Below are positions 46,521 through 59,449 of a stretch of 64,000 nucleotides of DNA, piece after piece. Origin of the DNA: Straminergon stramineum (taxonomy: Eukaryota; Streptophyta; Bryopsida; Hypnales; Calliergonaceae); the NCBI GenBank assembly GCA_963920665.1, contig OY987264.1, positions 28,686,906 to 28,750,905 on the forward strand. The letters are read 5' to 3'. Made by a program: the position numbers and the translations under genes. The notes under the pieces were generated by a model. It made no database searches. It had not been told where the DNA came from and saw nothing but the letters and a program-made list of their open reading frames with translations. How positions within the stretch are numbered: position 1 is the first letter of the stretch; every line of letters begins with the position of its first letter.

Positions 46521-49500
46521 TTGAATTATTTGACTTTGCAGTGGTCCACTTTGCAGGACCTTTTTAGCGCAATTAGTGTGGGCTACACTGGAATTTTCAA
46601 TATTATTGATATCTTGGTGACAAGTGTCGGTCCGTAGGATTTTTATCATCAAACATTTAATTATAATTGTTAAATATTGTTAAAATCATCAAAATTGAAT
46701 GAGTAAAGTAAGAAACTCATTCATTTTTGTCTTGTTAGACCATGAAAATGAGTTTTGCAAAATAGTCACCCTAGAATTTCGCCTCTAGACCAACTTCTCT
46801 AATGAACAAACCATTGTTTAATATAATTATAAATTGATGCAAGAGTAGGATCTACTTTGAAAAGTAGGGTAGTCAAATAGTTTTTGAAGGAAAAGTGAGG
46901 AGACCATCCAAGATAAAGAGAGTTATTTTGGTCATTGCGTACTATGATTTACCAAGATGCATTTTTTAAATAATCAAGCATACCTCAGATATTCATTTGT
47001 ACAATGATTGAGAGTTTGGGAGTTTTAAATGATAATTGTCGGATATTGTTAGTTTCTAATGTGTTCATATTTATGTAGCCATATTCATATCCATATCCGT
47101 GTGTCTATATTTGAATGGGACATAGTAGGTGATTTTTTATTTTAATATTTTGCCACTTAGCCAACCTTTCTAAAATGTTGTATCTAGTATTTTTGAGAGG
47201 ATACAATTAGAGACTAGCTTCTTGATTGACTTTGCATTAGTCCAGTTCTAATCCAATTTTTAGTGAAATTAATACGGGCTACATTAGATTTTATTTCATA
47301 CTTTACATCTCAATACAATTGTAACAATAAAAAATTTAGTCCCTTAACTAACAATTTTTTTCCATACTAGTGAAGCAACATGTATTTTGGAATTCATGCA
47401 TGTACTTTTGATGATGATTAGAATGCTTTGGGGTGATGTTTTGTTCAAATATTGTCTTATTCATTCAAAGTAATAGTAAAATCTTAAAGAAAAACTTTGC
47501 TTCAAGGAAAAATACAATGAAGTTGAGATGAATACTATATTGGTACAAAGATATTAACAAAGTACCCCAAAAAAGCTTAGAAAAAATTGTGCATAAAGGT
47601 TTAAGGACTATGCATGCAAATTTTGAAAATTGAATGAATGCAAATATGTCTTGTATGCAAAGAAATTTGATTTTTCGTCCATTCATATGTGGAGTGTTTT
47701 TTCTCAATTCCCTAACATTTGAGTGTCATAGATTTTCAAAATCCTTTTCAACCAATATTTTATAGTGTAAAAACATACAAATATATTTCACCTCAAAAAT
47801 TAAATTTTTGAGTTTAGAAAAATGAACTTTCACAATGACTCAAGAGATAAATGCATTAAGAATACTTTAAAATCATTATAGATAGAACAGATGATTCTAA
47901 TTATCCAAGGTTTAAAAAAAATCATTTAATGTAAAAATCACTAATATTCATTTTGCAAACAATTGTATGAAGAATTTCAAATTTTATAAATAAGATTGTG
48001 TTCTATACCATACATGATAGATCCACTAATGTGATCTAATCTATGGATTATAGTTTACAATTTTGGCTTGAAAACTATAGATAATGTGGGTTGCAATGTC
48101 ACTAAATTATACACCCAAATTGTATTTCATAATACATCATCACCTTTTTGAAAATTTGGACTACTTTAGCAACAACATATAACTTTACTATTCGATTGTA
48201 CATTATTAGTGGAAGACACACTAAGTATTTTATAGTGCCAAATGTTTTTCTAGAAATATTTTTATTTTTATTTGCTTCATAGCTATTGGTAGACAAGAGG
48301 AATATCTTTTATGCCTTGAAAGGAAATTGCAAAAAACACTTGTTGATTTTTGTTGCATTTTGACTATTATACTCAATACTATGAACTTTTTTGGGGAAAA
48401 AATTCATTTAGAAAAATGTGAGATATTGGTAGAAATTGATGTTCTCTAAAAGTTATGTACAAAAAAGAGACCCCAAAAAATTCAAGAAAATAGATATTTT
48501 CATGTCAATATTTTTAGAAAATAAGAAGAAAAATTTTAAAAATTTATAAGAAGAAAGTGGTGTTTCCAACCAAAAGGAGCATCTAATCCACTAGTTACAT
48601 TTTGAAGAAAAAATTCTACAATCCGTGCATTAGTTACAAAGATAGTAGATTTTGAACACATGTGCAAAATGGATAAAATACTATTTTACAAAACCATTCA
48701 ATCAATTTTTCTAATCTTTGTATATGACTTCTAATCACAATTTTTGGCTTCAATTTTTTAAAGGTCAAAAATAGTATACCCCCTATTCTTCAATGGTTAG
48801 GTCAACATCCAATTGGAAGGTATTTCAAATAGTAAATTATTTTTGATAGAATTTTTAAAATTATTAAATGCATCTACTAGTCGTATATACTTTAATTACA
48901 TATGAATTTTTGAAGTCTTTTGAAAGTATAATGCAAAAACTATGGCCAAAAAATATAGCACCTACAATGGTTGTCAAGACATAATACAAGGGTTTGCAAC
49001 AAATTGCCTTGAAGTCACTACTATTTTGGAAATGAATGAAAGTGAAGGATTTTGAAGTTTGAATAACCTAAAATTGCTTGCCTACCCTCCCTAATCCACC
49101 TCAATTTTTATCATGTAGGGGGCTTTCAAAGTAGACTATTAACAATTTGTTTTAAAACTTGTCCTAAAGTGCCTTTAAGATTGTCTTCAACTTTATAGTA
49201 TACATGACACAATATAGTTGTGAAGTAACAGATTCCTCAATAAATGGTTTTGATTGTCTCTGAAGATGATTCAAAGATGCTTCTAATTATATGCTTGTTA
49301 AGGATTCTTCAAGTTGAGACTTTGAAAATCAATAAAAAAATCAAAATATGTATGATTTGAAAATTTAGAAGTCATTTTTCTAAAAGAGAAAAATCCTCTA
49401 AATGTGGTTTCATGTCTATCTATATATGTTAGCTTAACACTTGTAGGATTGAGTGTTCTAATGGATGAAGGCAAATATGTACCTAATTAGTAGAATTTTT

Positions 49501-49796
49501 TTTCCCATAAATCTAAATGTTCTGTAGATCCTTGTGTTAGTTATCCTACAATCATTTGTATGGTATAACATTTATCCAATTTTCTTTGTAAGTATTTAAC
49601 TATTTAAGTGGTGAGATAAATTTTACCTCCAAAAACAACTTTTTCACTCAAAAAAATGACTTTTCAAAAATGATTTGAACCAATAAATAAATAAGAATTT
49701 TTATACATCACCATAATTAGAATTTAACATTTTTTCTTTAAAATTTTATGAAAATTACAAATATGCAATGTATGACTAGTTTTGAAAGAAATTTCA
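46521..49796. other. Intergenic AT-rich DNA
   Basis: No gene, inverted repeat or tandem array was recognised in 3.3 kb. Small open frames (47465-47707, 48102-48296) lack any motif. Confidence 0.4.
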
Positions 49797-49915
49797 CACT
49801 ACAAGAACACAAAAATGATTGCATAATGACTATTTTGCAATCATTGTGGACAAGAAATGACTACTGTCTATAATCATTGTGGACTAGTCATTTATCCCCT
49901 TGTTTTTTTGTAGTG
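49797..49915. mobile_element. CACTA-ended MITE, 119 bp
   Basis: CACTACAAGAACACAAAA at 49797 and TTGTTTTTTTGTAGTG ending at 49915 are inverted. TCA flanks both sides (49794-49796, 49916-49918). ATCATTGTGGAC occurs twice inside. The left end is close to the consensus end of plant CACTA transposons. Confidence 0.8.
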
Positions 49916-51780
49916 TCAATTGTTGGTTTCAAATTTTATTAAACAATATTGGAGTAGTTGGCCTCACTATATGGATATGATCTGTGGGTCACATTTTACA
50001 ACTTGATTTGTTTGAAACTTGTCATTAGAGTATTATTTTGAGTTACATTTTGTAGTGCATCTTCACAATTTTCAAAGTTGGGACTACCCTTTGGTCTTTA
50101 ACCCCTTAAAGAACAAGGGATAGTCTAGATTTCCAAATTTGTGAAGGTGTATTATAAAAGGCAACTAAGAATAATATTTTAATGACAACTCTAAAACAAG
50201 ATTTATAAATTATGATCCATAGATCATATCCATACAATTAGATAAACTAATATGCAAACCAATATTTTTCGATAAAATTTGAAGCCCCAAATTAGAAATT
50301 CCTTCTAAAATTGATTGTAGATGAATAAATGTGATTTTCTTAAGAATTTTTTTCTGTGATGTTCAAATATTCAGTTTTAATTATAGTGATTTTTGAAGCT
50401 TTTATTTTCACTTTTTTATTCAAGTTGTTTTTGAAGGGTCATTTTTTGAATTGAGAAGGTTATTTTTAGAGGCCAAACCTACAAATACCTCTTGAATAAT
50501 AGAATATTTGCAAAGCAAAGTATTTAGAATCTATAGCATACAAAGTTCAAAAACTAACACAAAAATTCTGAAAAAATGAGTGGATGAAAAAATGCATTTT
50601 TGCATACTTGGGATGTGTTTCTAGTCATCCATTATTACAAATTTGACCACTTGGTCTTGTAGAGGTTAAGGGATTAAATTAAGAGTTTCAAATAATTCCA
50701 CCTCAAGGCATCTTCATTGCAAATTGCAAAATGACCCAACAAATAAAATTAATTTTGAATGATCAAATGATTGAAATGAAATTGAAACTCGAGATTACTA
50801 TCATCAGATGTACATCAAAAAAATAGTTGGAATAGTTGGAATTTGGACTTTGGATGGTTGAAATAGACCCCATTCTAAAAAACAAAAAATAAAGTGGCGA
50901 CAACAAATCATGCCTAAGAAAAATTTGGTGCCATTTGTATAATGTTTGTTTTCTCGACATGACTTGTGGCAACCTCTCTCTATAATTTGGGTCATTTAGC
51001 TTACTCCTTATGTCGCTTAATCTAATCATTCAAAGTCCAATTTTACATATTCAAAGTTCACATTTTGCATAAGATAACATTTGTCTTACGCAATTTTCAA
51101 TGTGTTTCAATAGTGATGATGTTTTCAAGTTCGAATTCCATATCACTTTTAAGTTAATTAGATGTATACACTTGTATCAACATTGTCTAAAATATGAATC
51201 CCACATTTGAACCAAAAAGTGTCTTTCAAAACTTGTATCGTGATTATTAAAGATGTGCAAAACTATGAAAACACATGAGTCTATGAGATCCTAGTATAGG
51301 TTTATAGTACACCTATAGACAATACTTTGAAAATTTGTAATATATTCATATCATGTCTAAACAATGCACACTAAAGTGTATCGGAATCCTCTTTCATTTA
51401 TCAATAAGATGCAATAAAATTAATTTAATTTTCAGAATAGTAACTAAGCTCAATTGTAATTAGAGATGATTATAGGTACACATATCTTAATACCATAGTG
51501 TACTAATAGTAGATTTTTCAATCCAAATTTTAAACAAAAAATGAAATCAAGCAAATGCCAATATTCTCAAAAATTTCCAAAGATTTTCTTAATCACTACT
51601 TAAAATAATATAATTTAAAAGAAAATTCCCTAAAATTTTTATATTTATTTTTACAATTATTTTATGTCAAATCTACTATATAAATTTGTCTTAGTAGTAC
51701 TTGTGACACTAATTTATGAAAGCCACATTATTTTGAATTCTTTCAGGTTGGAATATTACTATGTTGAACTAATTTCCACA
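49916..51780. other. Intergenic AT-rich DNA
   Basis: Non-coding. No recognisable element apart from homopolymer runs. Confidence 0.4.
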
Positions 51781-52139
51781 AAAAATAATTTTTCTAGGTG
51801 ACGCAAAATTTCCTCCCCTCAATACGTACCGTAATCCGCTACAATACTGTACCGTAGTAGCAGATTACGGTATTTTTGCCGGGCCCTTTAATTTTTCTCT
51901 GTACATTGAGGATGCTCAATGTAAGGTCCCGTCAGTCAAGCGAAGCTGGGAACTTCCGCAAGCCCGAACTTGCTTTGGCGCTCCTTTAGGGTTTAAGTTG
52001 AACCCTTTGCCATCGAAGTTGTTTTTCAAGGTGTTCGTCATTGATCAGCGCGAGAGGTTGCATTACCATCTCGGCGTCCTCGCTTTCCGCCCTTCTTCTT
52101 GCTTTCGAAGGTGATTTGCACAACAAGTGGGAGTCCAAA
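51781..52139 (+). promoter_or_regulatory. Promoter and 5' leader of the U1A/U2B'' gene
   Basis: Two elements stand out. First, an inverted repeat: TACCGTAATCCGCTAC (51827-51842) against GTAGCAGATTACGGTA (51857-51872), 15 of 16 pairs. Second, TTTAGGGTTTAA (51985-51996), the complement of the telo-box (AAACCCTA) common in promoters of plant translation and RNA-processing genes. Base composition becomes gene-like from about 51875. Confidence 0.6.
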
Positions 52140-54930
52140 ATGATGCAGGCTGATACACCCCCGAATCAGACCATTTACATCAACAACCTCAATGAAAAAG
52201 TCAAGAAAGAAGGTAAGTATCGAACTTTCGTTCTTTTCCGGTGTTTTAGCTTGTTACAATGTTGAAGCTCTGCAGTCACATTTTGCACCAGCTACAGTTT
52301 GATATCTTTGTTTTTGTGATGCGCAAGGGTTTCTTGTTTTTCTTTGAATTCGTTAATTCAGGTAGGGTTTTCGTGAGGGTTTAGGTTTTTGATTGGAATG
52401 CCACTTTCGTGATCGAGTGTGGAGTTTTTAATCCGTACCTCTTCTGCGGTACCGACGGAACTGATATGTGAACGGAGAGGCGGGGAGCTAGTTGTCCCTT
52501 TTGCGTTTGGTTACGTGTTTTGGGGAATGGCGAGGCGAGAGCAGGTTGCGGGAGGAGTAGCACAGTCTCTTAAAGCAATGTTGGTTGGTTACGTATTTTG
52601 GTTTTAGGTTTAAACGTCGGTTTCAGTTTACCAAGAAAGAGGTGTTGTTGCAGACCTGGATATTAGTTAGCGTGAGTACTAGTACTTCGGAGCTTGACGT
52701 GGGATCGAAGATAAACAGACTCTTAATTCACGCCGACCTTATCCTGGTTGGAGTTATTTCTCTCTTATTGCGAGCTTGTTTATCAATGTATATGCGGAGC
52801 GGGCTATTCTGGTTGCTGTACATGATTTGAGAGAGATTGGTCAAGTTTCTGTGAGGAAAGGCACATGCGACAATGAAACATTGATTATGGGAAATTTATT
52901 ATTACGAAGAGGCCAGCAAAAATTGCCAGTGTATTGTGGGTGATTAGATGTACCGGGCGTCAACGAGATTTATAATTTCATGGAGTATCCTCCATCGTAA
53001 TTCCACCGCATTAATTTTTCCTAGGGTTTATCGTTTTCCATGCTTCTGTCTTCGTCGTGATATCGATGTAATTTGAAGCACAAAACTTTCGGTTAGTACG
53101 TGACAGTGGTGCAGAGTGATACTCATTAGCTTCAAAATGCGGTCTTTGTGCGAGTTGGGTGAGGTGGGTCTAAGTGTCAAGTCCATTCTTTTCTTGCTCT
53201 GTAGGTAGACGACAACGCGTCATGTTCTACACTATGAACGCTTGGATTCAATGATTTTTTTCACATTGGATCATTGTGGACTGCTATGACAAGCATATGA
53301 ACCGTGTCCGTTGGTTGACTGAGGTTAATTTGCAACTCTGTGTGGAATTTTCAGTGAGTCAATACAACGTCTGTTGACACCATTTCCCCGCTCAGATCTT
53401 TACTAGAAGCCTGGAATGAGCTTGATGTAAACTAGCTTTTTTCATGACGTAAGAAGCTTGAGTTTACCCAGCTAAATTTGCCAGTCCTTAGCTGAAGCTC
53501 TAACAGCCTGAGATTTTAAACTTGTGCAGAATTGAAGAAGTCATTGTATGCGGTGTTCTCTCAGTTCGGCAAAATTCTGGACATCGTTGCGTGCAAGACG
53601 TTGAAACTGCGGGGGCAAGCATGGGTTGTCTTCGACGATGTAACTGCAGCCACGAGTGCTCTCAGGCAGATGCAGGGGTTTCCCTTCTACGACAAACCTA
53701 TGGTGTGTTCCTCACAGCTTTCTTTAGATGTTGAAAAGCGTGTACTGCTGTGAAAGTCATCGTCCTCCTCGCATCCCTAGATCTTGTTACAGCATGAAAG
53801 GAAGACCTGCTAAGATCTTTCCTATCATGCCTTCTCCGGTAATGTGGTTCAATTGTCACGTTTTCTGCATTGCTTGACAAAAGGTGGTGCGTGTGTGGGA
53901 TGGGAGTCACTGATATTCCGTTATTTGCGCAGATGCGCATGTGCTTACTTTCTTGCTTTTCATTTTCTGTAGTTTGTTTATGGTTGCAGCCACATCGTTC
54001 TAATATATATTTATTAATTCGGGCCAGCCGACAATTTGACGTCCTGTGTTTTGTTTTTGATATTGGCCAGAGAATACAATATGCGAAGACTACATCTGAC
54101 GCAATTACAAAAGCCAATGGAACTTATGTTCCGAAGGAAAAGAGGAAGAAGCAAGAAGAGAAGGGTACGTTCTTTTCCTTATTTCCACATTCTTGATTGT
54201 TTGACTTAAGAATCGTGTCAGTGTCGTAAAGTTTCTCAATATTTGCTCATGTAACCAGACTGATGTGGAACTTGCAAGCTGTACTGATTCTCTTGGTTCT
54301 GTTTGTCAGCTGAAAGGAAGCGCCGAGAGCAACAAGCAGATGCGCCAACTGCACCTCCCCCTTCTGCCTATCCACCACCTTATGGTGTACCTTCTCATGT
54401 GAGCTTATTTACCAAATCTCTACAAAGATAAAGAGATCTACTATTTTGGAGAGACAATATAAATGTAAACCTGTGACTGAAGTGTTCATGAAAATAGATA
54501 CGTTGACTCAGAATGCTCTCCTTTCTTTGTTCTTGTGATATCTTATTAGTACAAACGCATCAAAGTAACGCACCTGTTGATCAATTTGTTTTCAATTTGT
54601 ATTGCGTGTATCTGTCTGAAATCGTTTTGTTATTTTTTACAGGCCCCGCAGCAGTATCAACCTCCCAGACCTGTGGTGCCTGAGGCTCCGGCACCGCCCA
54701 ACAACATCCTGTTTGTGCAGAACTTGCCTCATGATGCTAATAGCGATGCTATTCAGGCTTTGTTCCAACAGTTCCCAGGCTTCAAGGAGGTTCGTATGAT
54801 TGAGGCAAAACCAGGAATTGCTTTCGTGGAGTATGGAGACGAGATGCAAGCAACTGTTGCCCAACAAGGATTACAGAACTTCAGAGTTTCTCCCTCGAAT
54901 GCCATGCAGATCTCTTACGCAAAGAAGTAG
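52140..54930 (+). CDS. U1A/U2B''-family spliceosomal RNA-binding protein, five exons, 238 aa
   Basis: Exons are 52140-52212, 53530-53702, 54071-54164, 54310-54398 and 54643-54930. All introns are GT-AG and phases are consistent. RRM1 spans about residues 10-89 with RNP2 TIYINNL (11-17) and RNP1 RGQAWVVF (52-59), followed by the family phrase [15 protein letters not shown] basic linker ([18 protein letters not shown]) and a Pro-rich stretch precede RRM2 (about 162-238), with [10 protein letters not shown] and PGIAFVEYG, ending SYAKK. U1A binds U1 snRNA stem-loop II; U2B'' binds U2 snRNA stem-loop IV with U2A'. Length fits both plant proteins. The linker and KLRGQAW favour U2B'', while [11 protein letters not shown] and [13 protein letters not shown] parts recall U1A. 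Two adjacent ATGs (52140, 52143) could start it. Confidence 0.93.
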
Positions 54931-56559
54931 GTTTAGTGAAGGTTTTCCTTGGAGTAGGCGTAATTTCTCGGCTTTGCAACACTTTTGGTAACCTTGGCCC
55001 AGTGGTCTTGGAGTTTCTGGGGTTTTCCTAGAAGTTCACCTCCACGTGTCAGTATTAGCAGAGAGATATCTGATCCTTTTTCATTGTGATTTGTGATATG
55101 TTCCACAGCAGTTTTGTATTTTTTAAAACATCAAATGACCAAGCTCTTCCTTATTTGTCAACGTTATTCCAATTTTTAGATTAGAACTTCATATCCTCAT
55201 GCATACGGTAAACTGTCTTGGTTGAAAAAGCACAATGAGCATATCTCTCTTTTAAGAATAGCTAATTCTGGATCATGTTTTCAACAAAGTATGACCACAT
55301 TCTTAGTTACGTATCTCTTAACGAAGTCAGATTTATGCAAAATTCCTGGTGTGCAATGGTGTAATTTCTGTAGATATTTATGTATCTGATGTGTAAAAAT
55401 TACCTCGGTTCTATGCAGTGTTTTTTTATGCATGATTTTTCACCATTTGGCAAGGTGGCTATTTTTTGTGAAGGAAATTTTCAATTTTTGGTTAAAATTG
55501 CCAGATTATTGTTGTATATGAAGACCAATAGCCCAATTTAATCTAGGTTTCACCTAATTTTTATATAGGTATCACTAAGTATCACCCAAGTATCACATGA
55601 GTATTGAAGAAATAGTTGGCTACTTCTCTAGAATGATTACCCTTAAGGTAAATGTACCCATTGTCAACCACAACCCATACCCAACTTGTAAGGGGCACTA
55701 TTTTCAACCAAGGCTCGATGAAGTTTCTAATCAAATTTTGGAATTTTTTTTCCTTCTTAAGGTTGGGACTAATAAGGTCACAACTTGTGTCCCGAATTAG
55801 TGAGCAAAACAGTAGGAAGTAGTGAGTGGAAAGTAGTTCTTGAATGATCGGAATTGGAAGGGTCTAGACATTGGCTATAGGCTCCAGGCACTTATTGGCT
55901 CCCAAAATTCACAATTATTTTCAATTTCAGCAAAAAAAATTATGAAAAAATGACAATCCCCATATTTCCTATCTCTCTACAAAGGATAAATTTCTTGTGC
56001 CTTAAATTGTTGATGATTTGCTCCAATGTCCTTCAAGTGATCAAATATGGGTACATTTATCATAATGATCTAAGTGACCATTTTCTAGTTTTTGTCCTTC
56101 TTTTCTGAGTAGTCCATTTCAAATTTTGAGTTCTTTTTTCAATGAAAATTGTTTCTAGGAAATAGACTTTATTATGAATTCAATAGTCGTAGTTTCATCA
56201 AAATTTTAGTTAAACTCTACCTTGAATGTGGAATTTTTTAAAGATGGGTGGTGTAGTGTAGTTTACAATTCATGTTTTTGGGTTCAATTTGGGCATAGAC
56301 TAAAAAGTTAGCCAACCAATGTGATTGTTGCCCACCTCAAAAAGGCCAAATCTAAGGAGCACAAGGAAAAGACAAGTGTGCCCTATCTTGTTTTTTCTTA
56401 CAAACACTATTCTCATTTTAGTGACCATTATGCATTGCAAGCTCCACCAAAATTTGCAAAATGATTAGAATGATGTGAAATTTCAGATGAGCATTCTCAC
56501 TCTCTTGTCTTTCACTAAGCATAAAATGGTCATTATTTCAAAATATTCATTTTTTAAAT
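54931..56559. other. 3' UTR of the U1A/U2B'' gene, then intergenic DNA
   Basis: 54931 to about 55100 keeps gene-like composition and is probably 3' UTR. From about 55130 it is AT-rich without features. The 67-codon frame at 55597-55800 has no motif. Confidence 0.4.
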
Positions 56560-56805
56560 GAGGTTGTTTGTTTTGTTTTGTTTGTTGCAATGAGATCTTT
56601 GGAAATGTGCATTCCCTAGTTGCATTCTTGGTGCCATTGGAAAACTGTCTTTGAAGAGGGGTGCATAGGCTTAGTTGCTTGGCATTCCAACTCATGACCA
56701 AAAAAAATATTGAATTTTAAAGTTTTTATGAATTAAACAATTAAACAATTACTTTTATTTCTATTTTTTTTATTGCGGCAATGGCACAAGGTACACTAGT
56801 TCTCA
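56560..56805 (+). repeat. Dispersed repeat family R4, copy
   Basis: Starts TTTGTTTTGTTTTGTTTGTT, has GCAATGAGATCTTTGG, AATATTGAATTTTAAAG and ends GGCACAAGGTACACTAGT. Same layout as 20872-21125 and 14935-15100. Confidence 0.65.
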
Positions 56806-57044
56806 CTCAAAGATTTGCTTCTTCAAAGAGCATTGCCTTGTTTTTTCATTGTCCCAAATAAAACTCCAAACTTCAATATCTACTAAATAATTTGAAATTT
56901 TTTTGAGGTGCTCACTCTCAATGTAAACTACAAGATCCAATGGTCACATTCTATCTGATATCAAGAAAAAATGAGCCAAAAAATTGCTCAAATTTTAAGA
57001 AGTTTTGGCCCAATTTGAAAGTACACTTCCCTTGGGTCATTAGG

Positions 57045-57435
57045 GGTTAAGGACAAATCCATGACCACTATTTCGAAGCTTCACTATCCATCACTCTATT
57101 GACTACCACTTTGCAAGTAGATATAAATGAAATTTTTAAATTTTTTTCAGGGATAAAATCATATTTATTCTACAAGTCAAAAAATTTTGAAATTTTTGTG
57201 AATTTCTTAAGAGAAAATTCCTATCACTCAATGTAAAATATAGTAAAAATTATGGAGTTTTCACCATAGATGTATATTATAGTGTATAACATCATAGTTT
57301 ACACCAAAGTTACCATATCATTCTATAATTAAAAAAATCAACAAACCATAGTTATAGGCTCAAAGTTCATATAGCTATAAAATATAGAACTTTCCAAATT
57401 TTCCAATTGGAGTAGAAACTACACTTGACAAATTT
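57045..57435 (+). repeat. Dispersed repeat family R2, copy
   Basis: The most complete copy by eye. It has TATATTATAGTG, CATCATAGTTTACACCAAAG, CCATAGTTATAGGCTCAAAG and GGAGTAGAAACTACAC. Confidence 0.6.
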
Positions 57436-57799
57436 CATTTCATTAGTTGAATTGGAATTCAAAAAGTGTCATTTTTATGGCTAAAATTCACATCAAGAGT
57501 AAATAGCAAGCCAAATGGCCAAATTACACTACAAGGGGGATTTGTAGATCAAGGCATTATTCTCCTTCTTCTTCAAAAAATCAATATTACCATGATGAGG
57601 GAATATTTGCAATATTGCTATATTCTAAAACTGTACTCAAGTCCATCTAGAAAAACAAAATTGTACAAAAAAAGCATTATGTTTCCATCCTATAGACTTA
57701 GGTGAAGTCATCCAAATGGACACTTAGTGTTTACAACAACGCTACATGGTTAAGGGTTAAAAACAAACTACATGTAGTACCTCTCTTATTGTGTACACT

Positions 57800-58152
57800 A
57801 TTAGTGCACAATATGCAATAAAGAGGTTTGTGGGTAGGCCCAATTTCAAGGATTTTTTTTTGCAAAGTAATGTAGTTAGAGGCCATTAATGCACCTCTAC
57901 AAATGCATAAACCTCTCTTAGTACATAGTCCCAGCACCATGCACTAAGAGAGATTCTACCTACATACTTTGTCAGTGCATAATATGCAGTAAAAAGGTTC
58001 ATGGGTGGACCCAATTTCAAGAATTTTTTTTTGGGGGAAAGTAGTGTAGTTAAGTGCCATATTAGTTAAAGGCCATTAATGCACCTCTACAAATGCATAA
58101 ACCTCTCTTAGTGCACTGTCCCGACACCATGCACTAAGAGAGATTCTACCCG
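57800..58152 (+). repeat. Two-unit tandem duplication (about 170-188 bp) with internal hairpin
   Basis: Units at about 57800-57970 and 57971-58152 share CACCTCTACAAATGCATAAA and GCACTAAGAGAGATTCTACC. In the second, CTCTCTTAGTGCA (58103-58115) pairs perfectly with TGCACTAAGAGAG (58130-58142); in the first unit the left arm has mutated. Confidence 0.75.
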
Positions 58153-58450
58153 GTATAATTCTTACTTCTAAGGACCGGTTCCCATGTGAATTCAAGACCA
58201 ATGAAACCATGGATCGATCAACGATGAAATGCTGAGGACTCCAAAAAAACAGACTCCCATTCCACCGTTGATCGGTGGGCTTCAATCACCGGACCCCGGA
58301 AACCTCCGCACGGAAGCCGGCCCTAAGTTAAGTGTGGTTGGAGCCTTGAAAGGCCCCGTGTGGTGGACCGGTGAGAAGCACGTTTCATTGAGTCTGTTGA
58401 CCTAAATGACTTAACTTACTGCAGTGCAGGTGTTGGAAAAGGGCCTCATC
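58153..58450. other. Isolated GC-rich, CpG-containing island
   Basis: About 300 bases of clearly higher GC inside AT-rich DNA, with CGATCAACG (58216) and CGTTGATCGGTGG (58264) as a loose inverted pair. No ORF with a recognisable product; the minus frame 58285-58076 shows no motif. Origin unknown, perhaps a recently inserted fragment. Confidence 0.4.
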
Positions 58451-59449
58451 ATGGTTGAAGCGTTCAAAGTCACGCTTTTAACTTATTATAAGAAATTTGA
58501 GCAATGAAATGATCAAAGTTGTACTGTACAGGTCCCCTTCCTATGTTCTGGGGATTCCTCCTTCTATGTGTGTCCTTGGGGGATATTTTGTAATAGTGAA
58601 ATTAGGTTGCCTTAACTCCTAAAGGACTGGGGGTGTTTGAGCAAAGCTCTTGTTATCTTGACTAGCTCTTGTAACAAGCATAATTTCTCAAATGTGTGAT
58701 ATGATTTTGATGATCACCACCGTTAAAATGAAAGAAGACTTATGTAGCTTTCCTACGAAAAAAAGATCAACAAAATCGCACAATTTTTGAGAAAATGCCA
58801 CCATTGACAAAATTGATGAAAGATATCCAATTTGGCAGAACTTTGCACATGCGCTGAAATTGGAATGTTGAAATCGGAATGCTCAAAAGTGATCCAAAAA
58901 CTCTGATTTTTTTTCCACAAGTACATATCATCATGATTTAGGTGTGTAATTTTTTTCAAATCATTTTGAGGTGTAGAAAAAAAGATATGAGCACGTGAAG
59001 TGATAGCCTAAAATATTTTTTCTATTCTCAAAAAATTCACCAAAAATCGCTCACTCAATCATTTCTCGATCGGATTGTATTGATGGATTCAACAAAAAAA
59101 ATCATCTAGGGTCTCTTTGTTGGTCACAAACTATTAGTGAGGTTCACATTCCGAATTTTATACAAATGTAGTTGCAGAAGCCATGGGGTGGCCTTATGGT
59201 CCTTTAGGGGTTAACAATTAGGTTGCCTTACCCTTCAAAAATCATTTTACAAGCCATCAAAGTCAACAAATATTGCTACAAACTTTTCCATTTGTACACG
59301 TGGAGGTTTATGAGTCCCAATTACAACAATATCTAATTCAAAAGTAGTGAATTCTTGTATAATACCTATAAATATTTATATAGTGTCAAATGTTAAGAAA
59401 TTAGTGTGGGGCACCCTAATTTCACTATTTAGTGTAGAAGAATGTTTGG
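58451..59449. other. Intergenic, no feature seen
   Basis: AT-rich and non-coding; nothing recognised. Confidence 0.35.

Noticed and set aside
53870..54196. 108-codon frame covering part of the U1A/U2B'' gene
   Set aside because: Only its 54071-54164 part is coding; the rest is intron with splice signals at both ends.
57524..57536. CACTACAAGGGGG as a CACTA end
   Set aside because: No inverted partner was found within a few kilobases.
58103..58142. MicroRNA precursor
   Set aside because: The stem is only 13 bp, shorter than a plant microRNA duplex.
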